In this document: in pieces, positions 8,097 through 14,688 of the stretch | Numbering within the stretch: position 1 is the stretch's first letter | Layout of the letters: every line of letters begins with the position of its first letter | Assembly (NCBI RefSeq): GCF_000341145.1 | Contig: NZ_ANBE01000011.1 | Span: forward strand, 181,034 to 226,829 | DNA: 45,796 bases | Source of the DNA: Nocardiopsis xinjiangensis YIM 90004 | Lineage (GTDB): Bacteria > Actinomycetota > Actinomycetes > Streptosporangiales > Streptosporangiaceae | Direction of reading: 5' to 3' | Made by a program: the position numbers and the translations under genes | The notes under the pieces: generated by a model | The model's input: only the letters and a program-made list of their open reading frames with translations | Told to the model about the DNA's origin: nothing | Databases searched by the model: none

Positions 8097-8113
8097 GGTG
8101 GCTCCTCACGTCG

Positions 8114-8134
8114 GGCAGCCGCTTTTCGACTGCC
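8114..8134. promoter_or_regulatory. Imperfect inverted repeat upstream of the cyclase-like gene
   Basis: GGCAGCCG-CTTTT-CGACTGCC has 8-bp arms with one mismatch, about 20 bp upstream of the ATG of the cyclase-like gene. On the minus-strand mRNA it lies just before the ribosome-binding site. It could be an operator or a leader hairpin affecting translation. It lacks a T-run, so it is unlikely to be a terminator for the crp-like gene upstream. Confidence 0.35.
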
Positions 8135-8169
8135 GAACGTCAGCCTCCACGTACGCAGGTTCTTGCTCT

Positions 8170-8183
8170 GTTCATTTCTGAAC
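8170..8183. promoter_or_regulatory. Palindrome GTTCA-N4-TGAAC between the crp-like and cyclase-like genes
   Basis: A perfect inverted repeat (GTTCATTTCTGAAC) sits in the 119-bp gap between the Crp-type regulator (stop at 8216) and the cyclase-like gene (start at 8096), in a locally AT-richer stretch where a promoter is expected. Twofold symmetry fits a dimeric helix-turn-helix protein. The encoded Crp-type regulator is a natural candidate, though the sequence is not the classic TGTGA-N6-TCACA Crp site. Confidence 0.4.
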
Positions 8184-8215
8184 GCTACGAGCGAGGTGTG
8201 AGGTGAAACACGTCA

Positions 8216-8926
8216 TCAGTCCTTGGGTGAGCCGTGGGCCAAGGACTTCAGGGCCGCCAGATCGAGGAGGGCGACGTACTGCCGTCCGGTCCTGATCAGC
8301 ATTTTCTCCTTCAATTTTGTGTAGGCGTTGTGGACCGAGGTGCGGGACAACCCCACAAAACCGGCGATATCTTCTTGCGGCAGGGCGATACGCAACAGGT
8401 GACCGCCACCCTGCGGCACACCCGCTCGGCCCAAGGCAGGCGGCATGGGCTCACCCAACATCCCGGCGAGCTGGACGAGCGCCGCCGACAGTCTGCGCTC
8501 GGCCGACAGAGTCGCCTGCTGGACCCGGAGCTGATCACTCTCGGCCTGACGCATGAGAACACTGCGCCACAACGCCGTTTCGAGGCCGAGCTCAGTGAGT
8601 CTGCGTTGAAAACGCTCTGCGGAGAGGAACACGGTGCTCCCGCCGTTGACCGCGGTCACGGTGGCGTTGCGGACCCTGCCCACAGCTGTGAGCGCCGGTT
8701 CCCCCAGGACCTCACCGGAGGTCCGGAACGCCAAAGGGACAGCAGTACCGTCCGTGCTCACGGAAACGACTCGTGCGCTGCCGTTGAGGATCAAATGTAC
8801 GCCGGCACCGTTATCTCCCTGGCGTAGGAGAGTCTGGCCCGGGGTGAAAGCACGCGGAACGATCGAGGAGGTCAGGGTCCTCCACTGTGCATCGGTGATC
8901 AGCCCACCAAAACCACGCCTGAGCAT
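8216..8926 (-). CDS. Crp/Fnr-family transcriptional regulator with a cyclic-nucleotide-binding domain
   Basis: 236 residues. The N-terminal cNMP-binding domain (about 15-130) has the jelly-roll pattern FTPGQTLLRQGDNGAGVHLILNG. The phosphate-binding cassette GEPALTAVGRVRNATVTAV keeps the Glu and Arg that contact the cyclic phosphate. A long dimer helix follows (about 130-155). The C-terminal winged helix includes LPQEDIAGFVGLSRTSVHNA (about 185-205). No Fnr-type cysteine cluster is present. The gene is on the same strand as, and 119 bp upstream of, the cyclase-like gene. A cyclic-nucleotide receptor beside a cyclase-fold protein suggests a functional link, which is inference. It may activate or repress the three-gene operon, or be an unrelated neighbour. 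Confidence 0.8.
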   Translation of the reverse strand: MLRRGFGGLITDAQWRTLTSSIVPRAFTPGQTLLRQGDNGAGVHLILNGSARVVSVSTDGTAVPLAFRTSGEVLGEPALTAVGRVRNATVTAVNGGSTVFLSAERFQRRLTELGLETALWRSVLMRQAESDQLRVQQATLSAERRLSAALVQLAGMLGEPMPPALGRAGVPQGGGHLLRIALPQEDIAGFVGLSRTSVHNAYTKLKEKMLIRTGRQYVALLDLAALKSLAHGSPKD

Positions 8927-9166
8927 CGGGGGTATTCCTCTTTTCTTGACGGTCTCCCGGAATTCTCACCCCGGAAGGGGGGAACCGCCCGTTCATGGCC
9001 GAACCCGGCCACCCCTGTGCACCGTGCGTGCACCCTCCATGTCCAGATGAGCAGAGCCGGTACAAGAATCCTGTCGGTCTCGATCGTCCGGGCACGACCC
9101 GGGGCATGGACGAGTCATCCGTGCCCCGGGGCGGGCACGCGCGCCCGCGACCGGTGCGGGGCGGCC

Positions 9167-9880
9167 TCAGCCGCCCGAGCCGATGGTGGCCACGGCCGCG
9201 TCGATGCGTTCGGCCATCTCGATGTCGCGGGTGGTCACGGCACCGGTCGACTCGGTCCGCACGGTAAAGGTGACCCCGCTGTCGGTGGTGCGGTGTTCGA
9301 AGGAGTGCCCGAGTCGGCGCGCGGCCTTCTCCGCCTGGTTCAGCAGCGGGGTGACCCGGTCGGTGGGCAGCTCCACGTCCCTGGTCAGGCCGGCGGTGTC
9401 GCCCTGCCAGGCGGGGAGCCGCTCCAGCGCCCGCTCCAGCGTCGGTCGATCGAGCCGGCTCGGGCTCCCGGACTCCCCGGTGTCGGCACGCCCGTGAGCG
9501 CCCTCGGGATCATGGGCCCACTGGGCGAGCTCGCCGGGAAGCTGGGAAGCCAGGTCTTCGGCGAGCCCCGGTTCACTCTCACGGATCCCGGTCAGGACCG
9601 CCCCCACCAAGCGCACCCCCTTCTCCTCGGGGCAGCCGATCTCTTGTGCGACCTCCTCCGAGAGTGCTCCCGTCGTCTCCATCTCGGGAGCGTCCGGCTG
9701 GGCGGGGACGTGATCCCGCAGAGCCGCGGGGAAGTCTGCGCGCAGGCGTTTGCGTGTGTCCGGTCTGGTGTGCCGGGCCAGGGCACCCGTCACTGCCTCC
9801 AGTGCCCGGCGCGCCTCGTCTTTGTCGACCGCGTTCCCCTCGCGGACCACATGCTCCATGAGTTCCTGGTAAGCGATCAT
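9167..9880 (-). CDS. DUF2267 protein fused to a pterin-4a-carbinolamine-dehydratase-like domain
   Basis: 237 residues. ATG 9880 is chosen because CTCGAGGGGGA lies just before it; a longer frame to 10147 would begin in low-complexity sequence. The N-terminal half (IAYQELMEHVVREGNAVDKD and on to about residue 110) has the helical DUF2267 pattern, including a repeated REGN/ALRDHVPAQ-like layout. After a linker, residues about 148-237 resemble a pterin carbinolamine dehydratase fold: LERLPAWQGDTAGLTRDVEL, then a helix (LLNQAEKAARRLGH) and VTFTVRTESTGAVTTRD. The catalytic His residues of true dehydratases are poorly conserved, so enzymatic activity is doubtful. The gene has no obvious operon partner. 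The fusion call rests on pattern matching by eye. Confidence 0.65.
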   Translation of the reverse strand: MIAYQELMEHVVREGNAVDKDEARRALEAVTGALARHTRPDTRKRLRADFPAALRDHVPAQPDAPEMETTGALSEEVAQEIGCPEEKGVRLVGAVLTGIRESEPGLAEDLASQLPGELAQWAHDPEGAHGRADTGESGSPSRLDRPTLERALERLPAWQGDTAGLTRDVELPTDRVTPLLNQAEKAARRLGHSFEHRTTDSGVTFTVRTESTGAVTTRDIEMAERIDAAVATIGSGG

Positions 9881-10150
9881 TCGTCCCCCTCGAGTCGCTG
9901 GGACCGGCGTGTTCGCGCTCCGGTCCCTGTTCGTGGTCCTGACCGGGGACGGCCTCGCCAAACGTCGGGGGCGCCGGTGCGGGCCGTGGCCGGTACCGGC
10001 GCCGACGGCCGCTCGATCGGTCCCAGTGTTGTCCGGAGGGCGCCCGGTGCAGAGCGCAGGACGCGGTTCTTCGGCCACCGCACCATCGGTCCCCGAATCC
10101 GGCCTGTGGACAACCCGTTCCGGGCCTGTACATCGCGCGATACTCATGAC

Positions 10151-10585
10151 ATGTCCTCTTCACTCGCCCCCCTCCTGCTGGCCGCGCTCTTCTCGGACCT
10201 GCCCCACGAGAACCACATCCTGACCGTCAACACCGGAAGCGTGCGGTCCACGGCCGTCGAGCGCCGGGGAGAGGGCTTCCGGGTCGAGCTCCCGGCGGTG
10301 GTCGAAAGGCTGTGCACCGCCCTGGCACGCGGAGACCTCGCGTCGGTGGTGCTGCGCAGCTTCACCGACGAGGTCTCACACACACGCACGGACGGGGTCG
10401 ACATCCCCGTGAAGCTGGTTCGCGGATGGTGGGCGTGCGACCGCACCCTGTACCCGCTCGACGAGACCGCGATGTTCGACGCCCACTGCATGGACGCGGC
10501 ATCGGGAGAGCCTCTCCCACCGGAGGAAGGGGTGAGGTACACGGACGCACCCGAGATCGATCTCGCCGTTTTCCACGAGAACTGA
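10151..10585 (+). CDS. Hypothetical protein, 144 residues
   Basis: I do not recognise this protein. ATG 10151 opens a frame with MSSSLAPLLLAALFSDLPHE; the hydrophobic start is short and lacks a signal cleavage pattern. The rest is soluble with a balanced composition and several aromatic residues (RGWWACDRTLYP at about 92-103). GC bias at third codon positions and good spacing from the divergent DUF2267 gene support a real gene. The frame extends upstream to 9017, but that part runs antisense to the DUF2267 gene and is a shadow. No domain, metal motif or operon partner is visible. Confidence 0.6.
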   Translation: MSSSLAPLLLAALFSDLPHENHILTVNTGSVRSTAVERRGEGFRVELPAVVERLCTALARGDLASVVLRSFTDEVSHTRTDGVDIPVKLVRGWWACDRTLYPLDETAMFDAHCMDAASGEPLPPEEGVRYTDAPEIDLAVFHEN

Positions 10586-10899
10586 GCGCCCCCTGTGCAT
10601 CGCGCACACGGTTGCATCCGAGAACACGGAACGGACGGGACCCGAGGTGGACGAGGCACTGCGCCACCGGTCCCCACGCGCCCCGGTGCATCCTGTTGGA
10701 GGAGGTGTTCGCGGGGTGGACACCACCAACCGCGGGCAGATCTTCGCGCTCCTGATCGTCCTGGGGGCGGACCGGGTGTTGGCCAGGGACCACACTGGCC
10801 CACGATGGGCCGCAAAGACCTTCGCCCCTGGTGAGGCCACCGGTGATCCCGGCCGTGTGTTCGGTACCGGCCGGTGCGCTGCGGGCCTCTCCCCCGGTG
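10586..10899. other. Intergenic stretch without a recognised gene
   Basis: 314 bp between the 144-residue protein and the convergent SEC-C gene. Frames open on both strands here have no ribosome-binding site and Arg/Pro/Gly-rich shadow composition. I see no strong hairpin with a T-run and no repeat. Confidence 0.5.
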
Positions 10900-11883
10900 T
10901 CAGCGCACGGTCGGCGACCCGCAGCACTTCTTGTACTTACGCCCGGCCCCGCACCAGCAGGCCTGGTTGCGCTCGGGCGGCCAGGGCTGCAGAGCACCGG
11001 GGTCCAGGGCCTGGGCCCAACGCTCGCGGGTGGCGGGATCGGCCGGGTCGAGGTCGGCGGCCATGGCGAAGGCGGTGATCTGGTCGGGTGTGGCCGTGGC
11101 GGTGTGCAGCGGCACGCCGGGGGTGTCCCGGGCGGCAGCGCGCAGGGCGCGTTCGACGTCGTGGTGGTGGGTGTGCGCGTCGGTGACCAGGCCGTGCGCG
11201 CGGGCCTCGTCGAGGTGTTCGCGCGCGTAGGCCACGTACACGGCCGGGCCGCCGCCTTCCTCCTCCTGCGAGGCGCCGTGCAGGGCCTGTTCGAGCATGT
11301 CCGTCTCGGTGCCGATCCCGGGCCCGGACTCGTCGGCGGCGCGGGCCTGCTCGTCGTGGGCGTCGGGGGCGAGTCCGAGGCGTTCGCGCACGCGTGCGCG
11401 TCCGGTGAGCAGGACGAGCCCGAGGGGATCGAGCTGCCGGACGATCTGCGCGGGTTGGGCCAGGATACTGCGGCAGGCCACGTTGTAGCAGTACAGGGCG
11501 GTCTCGGGTGCGCTCTCGGCGTACTCCTCGGCGAGGACGGCCGCCATCCCGCGTCCGAGCGCACCGGGGCGCAGGAGGTCGCCGATGAGCCGGTCGGCCT
11601 CCTCGGTTCGGCCATCGGAGCGCAGGATCTGCGAGAGCATGTGTGCGGCGTACTGGCGGTGGTCCTCCTGCGGGGCGTGTTCGCGAAGGACCTGGAGGAG
11701 GGCCTCGGCGGAGGCGGCGTCGTGCTCGCGCAGCTCCCCGGCGGCCTCCAGGAGGATGTCACCGACGGTTTCGGGGGCGGCGGCCATGGCGTCCACGTGG
11801 CGTTGGGGCAGATCGAGGTCCAGGACGGCCGTCACCAGTTCGGGCGGGAGCGGGGCCGGGGTCGCGCTTTCGGTCATGGGCAC
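10900..11883 (-). CDS. SEC-C motif protein
   Basis: 327 residues, or 325 if translation starts at the second Met (11877). Almost entirely alpha-helical, with Ala/Glu-rich TPR-like segments from about 10 to 190 (for example EALLQVLREHAPQEDHRQYA). It ends with a SEC-C zinc motif, CWCGAGRKYKKCCG at about 309-322, of form C-x-C-x8-C-C. SEC-C modules are found at the end of SecA and on many small unrelated proteins; they bind zinc and act in protein or nucleic-acid contacts. Nothing in the surroundings defines its role. It is divergent from the fur-katA operon, with about 127 bp between the starts. Confidence 0.75.
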   Translation of the reverse strand: MPMTESATPAPLPPELVTAVLDLDLPQRHVDAMAAAPETVGDILLEAAGELREHDAASAEALLQVLREHAPQEDHRQYAAHMLSQILRSDGRTEEADRLIGDLLRPGALGRGMAAVLAEEYAESAPETALYCYNVACRSILAQPAQIVRQLDPLGLVLLTGRARVRERLGLAPDAHDEQARAADESGPGIGTETDMLEQALHGASQEEEGGGPAVYVAYAREHLDEARAHGLVTDAHTHHHDVERALRAAARDTPGVPLHTATATPDQITAFAMAADLDPADPATRERWAQALDPGALQPWPPERNQACWCGAGRKYKKCCGSPTVR

Positions 11884-11951
11884 AGGTTAGTGCCGCATCG
11901 GCCGAGGTTCTCCGAGGGGCCGCGGGCTCTCGTAGGGTGTGTGCCGCTGTG

Positions 11952-12004
11952 ACTAAAGCAGCATGACTCCAAGATTGGATCTACTCAAGAAAAGGTGCTT
12001 TACT
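11952..12004 (+). promoter_or_regulatory. Putative Fur/CatR operator region in front of fur-katA
   Basis: An AT-rich stretch directly upstream of the Fur-family gene holds nested inverted repeats. The inner pair is TCCAA-GA-TTGGA at 11968-11979. An outer pair ACTAAAGCA (11952-11960) and TGCTTTACT (11996-12004) has one mismatch. Peroxide-sensing Fur proteins of actinomycetes (CatR/FurA) bind AT-rich palindromes in front of their own gene and the linked catalase gene. The position fits autoregulation; the exact box is inferred. Confidence 0.5.
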
Positions 12005-12010
12005 GGGGCC

Positions 12011-12430
12011 ATGCACCAGACCGACACCGAAACTGTCCTCCGGGCAGCTTCGCTACGTGTGACCGGGCCCCGGGTCGCGGTACTGGAGGCTGTCGAGGCC
12101 CACCCGCACTCCGACGCCGCCGCCGTACTCCAGGTGGCCCGCGCTCGGCTCGGTGCGGTGTCCAATCAAGCGGTGTACGACGTCCTCAACGCCCTGACCG
12201 GAGCAGGACTCCTACGGCGTATCGAACCCGAGGGGTCACCCGCACGCTACGAGCGCCGTGTGGGCGACAACCACCACCACGTGATCTGCCGTCGATGCGG
12301 CGCGATCTCGGACGTGGACTGCGCCACAGGAGACACGCCCTGCCTCGAGGGCTCGGACGACCACGGCTTCGTCGTCGACGAGGTCGAGGTCACCTATTGG
12401 GGCATGTGCCCCGCGTGTCAAGCAGCCTGA
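12011..12430 (+). CDS. Fur-family peroxide-responsive repressor (FurA/CatR-like)
   Basis: 139 residues, the usual Fur length. The N-terminal winged helix includes [20 protein letters not shown] and [20 protein letters not shown]. Metal-binding features are the His-rich [11 protein letters not shown] (about residues 87-98), a second C-x-x-C (CPAC) at the extreme C-terminus, and [15 protein letters not shown] between them. The first CRRCG and last CPAC cysteines would form the structural zinc site. ATG 12011 is used because the sequence upstream is the AT-rich operator. katA follows 56 bp downstream on the same strand, so this is the regulator of the catalase, sensing peroxide through metal-catalysed oxidation as in CatR/PerR. 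PerR versus FurA subtype cannot be settled here. Confidence 0.88.
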   Translation: MHQTDTETVLRAASLRVTGPRVAVLEAVEAHPHSDAAAVLQVARARLGAVSNQAVYDVLNALTGAGLLRRIEPEGSPARYERRVGDNHHHVICRRCGAISDVDCATGDTPCLEGSDDHGFVVDEVEVTYWGMCPACQAA

Positions 12431-12486
12431 TCCTCCAGCTCTTGTCGCACAGCATCGAAGGTCTTCACCCAAGGAAGCAGGAGTCC

Positions 12487-13956
12487 ATGTCGCAAGACAA
12501 CACCAACCCGATGACCACGGCCAGTGGTGCACCGGTCGCCAACAACCAGGACAGCCTCACAGCCGGCCCGCGCGGCCCGATGCTGCTCCAGGACCTGTGG
12601 TTCCTCGAGAAGCTGGCGCACTTCTCCCGTGAGGTCATCCCCGAGCGCCGCATGCACGCCAAGGGTTCGGGTGCCTGGGGTACTTTCACCGTCACCCAGG
12701 ACATCACCCAGTACACCAAGGCTGCGATCTTCTCCGAGGTCGGCAAGCAGACCGAGATGTTCGCCCGCTTCTCCACCGTCGCCGGTGAGCGCGGCGCCGC
12801 CGACGCCGAGCGCGACATCCGCGGTTTCTCGCTGCGCTTCTACACCGAAGAGGGCAACTGGGACGTCGTCGGAAACAACACCCCGGTCTTCTTCTTCCGC
12901 GACCCGCTGAAGTTCCCCGACCTCAACCGCGCCGTCAAGCGCGACCCGCGCACCAACATGCGCTCGGCCGAGAACAACTGGGACTTCTGGACCAACCTGC
13001 CCGAGGCCCTGCACCAGGTCACCATCGTGATGTCGGACCGCGGTATCCCCTCGGGCTACCGCAACATGCACGGTTTCGGTTCGCACACCTTCTCGTTCAT
13101 CAACGACGACAACGAGCGTTACTGGGTCAAGTTCCACTTCCGTACCCAGCAGGGCATCGAGAACCTGACCGACGAGGAGGCCGCCGAGGTCGTCGCCGAC
13201 GACCGCGAGTCCGCCCAGAAGGACCTGTTCGAGGCCATCGAGCGCGGCGACAACCCCAAGTGGACCCTCTACGTCCAGATCATGCCGGAGGCGGAGGCGG
13301 AGAACTACCGCTTCCACCCCTTCGACCTGACCAAGGTCTGGTCCAAGAAGGACTACCCGCTCATCGAGGTCGGTGAGTTCGAGCTCAACCGCAACCCGGA
13401 GAACTACTTCGCCGACGTGGAGCAGGCCGCCTTCACCCCGGCGAACCTGGTCCCGGGCATCGGTGCCTCCCCGGACCGTATGCTGCAGGGCCGTCTCTTC
13501 TCCTACGGTGACGCCGCCCGTTACCGCGTGGGTGTCAACCACCACCAGATCCCGGTGAACTACCCGCGTGGGGTCAAGCAGGTCAACACCTACCACCGTG
13601 ACGGTGCCATGCGTGTGGACGGCAACCAGGGCGGTGTGCCCGGCATCGAGCCCAACTCCTACGGCCGTTGGGCCGAGCAGCCGGCCTACGCCGAGCCTTC
13701 GCAGGGTGTGGGGGCCACCGCCGACCGGTTCGACTACCGCGAGGACGACGACAACTACTTCCAGCAGCCCGGTGACCTGTTCCGCATGATGAGCTCGGAG
13801 GAGCAGCAGCGGCTGTTCGCCAACACCGCTCGCGCCATCGACGGTGCTTCCGAGGTCGTCGTCGAACGCCACATCAACAACTGCACCAAGGCCGACCCGG
13901 CCTACGGTGAGGGTGTGCGCAAGGCCATCGAGGCCCTCAAGGCCGGCAACCTCTGA
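12487..13956 (+). CDS. katA: Monofunctional heme catalase (small-subunit, clade 3)
   Basis: 489 residues, the typical small-subunit catalase length. The active-site motif [14 protein letters not shown] gives the distal His57, [14 protein letters not shown] gives Asn130, and [12 protein letters not shown] gives the proximal heme-ligand Tyr340. It converts hydrogen peroxide to water and oxygen in the cytoplasm. The start ATG 12487 has AGGAG at 12479-12483. Codon use is strongly biased to C-ending codons (AAC, TTC, GAC, CGC), more than in its neighbours, suggesting high expression. The Fur-type repressor gene lies upstream in the same operon and a perfect terminator follows 48 bp after the stop. 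A convergent ankyrin-repeat gene lies beyond it. Confidence 0.97.
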   Translation: MSQDNTNPMTTASGAPVANNQDSLTAGPRGPMLLQDLWFLEKLAHFSREVIPERRMHAKGSGAWGTFTVTQDITQYTKAAIFSEVGKQTEMFARFSTVAGERGAADAERDIRGFSLRFYTEEGNWDVVGNNTPVFFFRDPLKFPDLNRAVKRDPRTNMRSAENNWDFWTNLPEALHQVTIVMSDRGIPSGYRNMHGFGSHTFSFINDDNERYWVKFHFRTQQGIENLTDEEAAEVVADDRESAQKDLFEAIERGDNPKWTLYVQIMPEAEAENYRFHPFDLTKVWSKKDYPLIEVGEFELNRNPENYFADVEQAAFTPANLVPGIGASPDRMLQGRLFSYGDAARYRVGVNHHQIPVNYPRGVKQVNTYHRDGAMRVDGNQGGVPGIEPNSYGRWAEQPAYAEPSQGVGATADRFDYREDDDNYFQQPGDLFRMMSSEEQQRLFANTARAIDGASEVVVERHINNCTKADPAYGEGVRKAIEALKAGNL

Positions 13957-14004
13957 GAATGAATGTGCCACGTGAGATGCCCTGAACGGCATCCGCGCAC
14001 ATGA

Positions 14005-14047
14005 GGGGCCGGCGTGGTCCTCACCGACCACGCCGGCCCCTTTTTTT
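14005..14047 (+). terminator. Rho-independent terminator of fur-katA
   Basis: A perfect 15-bp stem, GGGGCCGGCGTGGTC (14005-14019) and its complement (14026-14040), with a 6-nt loop, followed by seven T residues (14041-14047). It ends the katA transcript before the convergent ankyrin gene. Confidence 0.93.
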
Positions 14048-14078
14048 GCCTGATGGGGCCTGTGCCCGGCCCCGTCGG

Positions 14079-14465
14079 TCAGTCCTTCGCGGGCAGGAGG
14101 TCCTTGCGCCCGAACATCTCGGCGGTGGCCCTGGCACTGGGGATGCCCGCGTCCAGGTCGGCGCCGGCCTCGACCAACGCGGCCACGACGGCGTCCTCGC
14201 CCTTGAACAGTGCCCCGGCCACGGGAGCCTGATTATTGTTGTTGCGCAGGTCCACGTCGGCGCCCCGCCCGATGAGGGCGGTGACGGTACCCGCGTGACC
14301 GTGGTACGCGGCCAGCATCAACAGGGTGTTGCCGTCATCGTCACACACGTCGACCGGAAGACCGTGGTCGAAGAACTCGAGCAGTTCTTCGGTCTGCCCT
14401 GCTCGGGCCAGGTCCATGGCCAGTTCGATGACACGTTTGGTCTGCTCCTCGGAAAGTCCACTCAT
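14079..14465 (-). CDS. Ankyrin-repeat protein
   Basis: 128 residues with about three ankyrin repeats. The clearest are DGNTLLMLAAYHGHAGTVTA then LIGRGADVDL (about 44-73), and QAPVAGALFKGEDAVVAALVEAGADLDAG (about 79-107). The N-terminal helices (SEEQTKRVIELAMDLARAGQ) form a capping segment. No signal peptide. Small ankyrin proteins are often encoded next to catalase genes, as with AnkB in Pseudomonas aeruginosa, where AnkB supports catalase activity. Here the gene is convergent with katA rather than in its operon, so the link is by neighbourhood only. It probably works as a protein-binding partner in the cytoplasm. Confidence 0.85.
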   Translation of the reverse strand: MSGLSEEQTKRVIELAMDLARAGQTEELLEFFDHGLPVDVCDDDGNTLLMLAAYHGHAGTVTALIGRGADVDLRNNNNQAPVAGALFKGEDAVVAALVEAGADLDAGIPSARATAEMFGRKDLLPAKD

Positions 14466-14556
14466 CGCTCCAGGCTAGAGCGTGTGCGGGCTGTTCCGGC
14501 CATGTGGAAACGCTTGTCCCGGCTCACGTGCGGAAGGTGTGAGGGCCGAGAACTCG

Positions 14557-14654
14557 GGATCGGGGCGGGTGGTGGTCCGTCGGAGCCTCGAGCCTGGCCC
14601 GACCCCGGCGAGCCACCCACCCCCGGTACCACGAGAAACCCCGTCCCGCCCCCA
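14557..14654 (+). repeat. Dispersed intergenic repeat, copy A
   Basis: About 98 bp that align with copy B at 28989-29095, in the same orientation, at roughly 80 % identity by eye. Shared blocks include GCCCGACCCCG, ACCACGAGAAACCCC and TCCCGCCCCC. Imperfect complementarity links GGGTGGTGG on the left to CCACCCACC on the right. The centre is CTCGAG here and ATCGAT in copy B, so that pair covaries. It lies between the ankyrin gene and the stop of the tail-anchored protein gene, in a gap of 223 bp that holds nothing else I can name. Confidence 0.65.
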
Positions 14655-14688
14655 CCGAAGATCCGAGGGGAAGGACCCCCGTGCCTTG

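Noticed and set aside
7266-8926. The cyclase-like and Crp-like genes as a Pycsar system
   Set aside because: Pycsar pairs a uridylate or cytidylate cyclase with a TIR, transmembrane or nuclease effector. No such effector is here, and the Crp-like protein is a transcription factor. The RHIM-like pairing with the NTPase is the better explanation.
10362-11762. A 466-codon frame antisense/out of frame to the SEC-C gene
   Set aside because: Pro/Thr/Ser-rich shadow composition; the SEC-C frame holds a definite zinc motif.
12418-14031. A 537-codon frame antisense to katA
   Set aside because: Highly repetitive Val/Leu/Gly/Asp composition mirrors the strong codon bias of katA. No ribosome-binding site and no motif.
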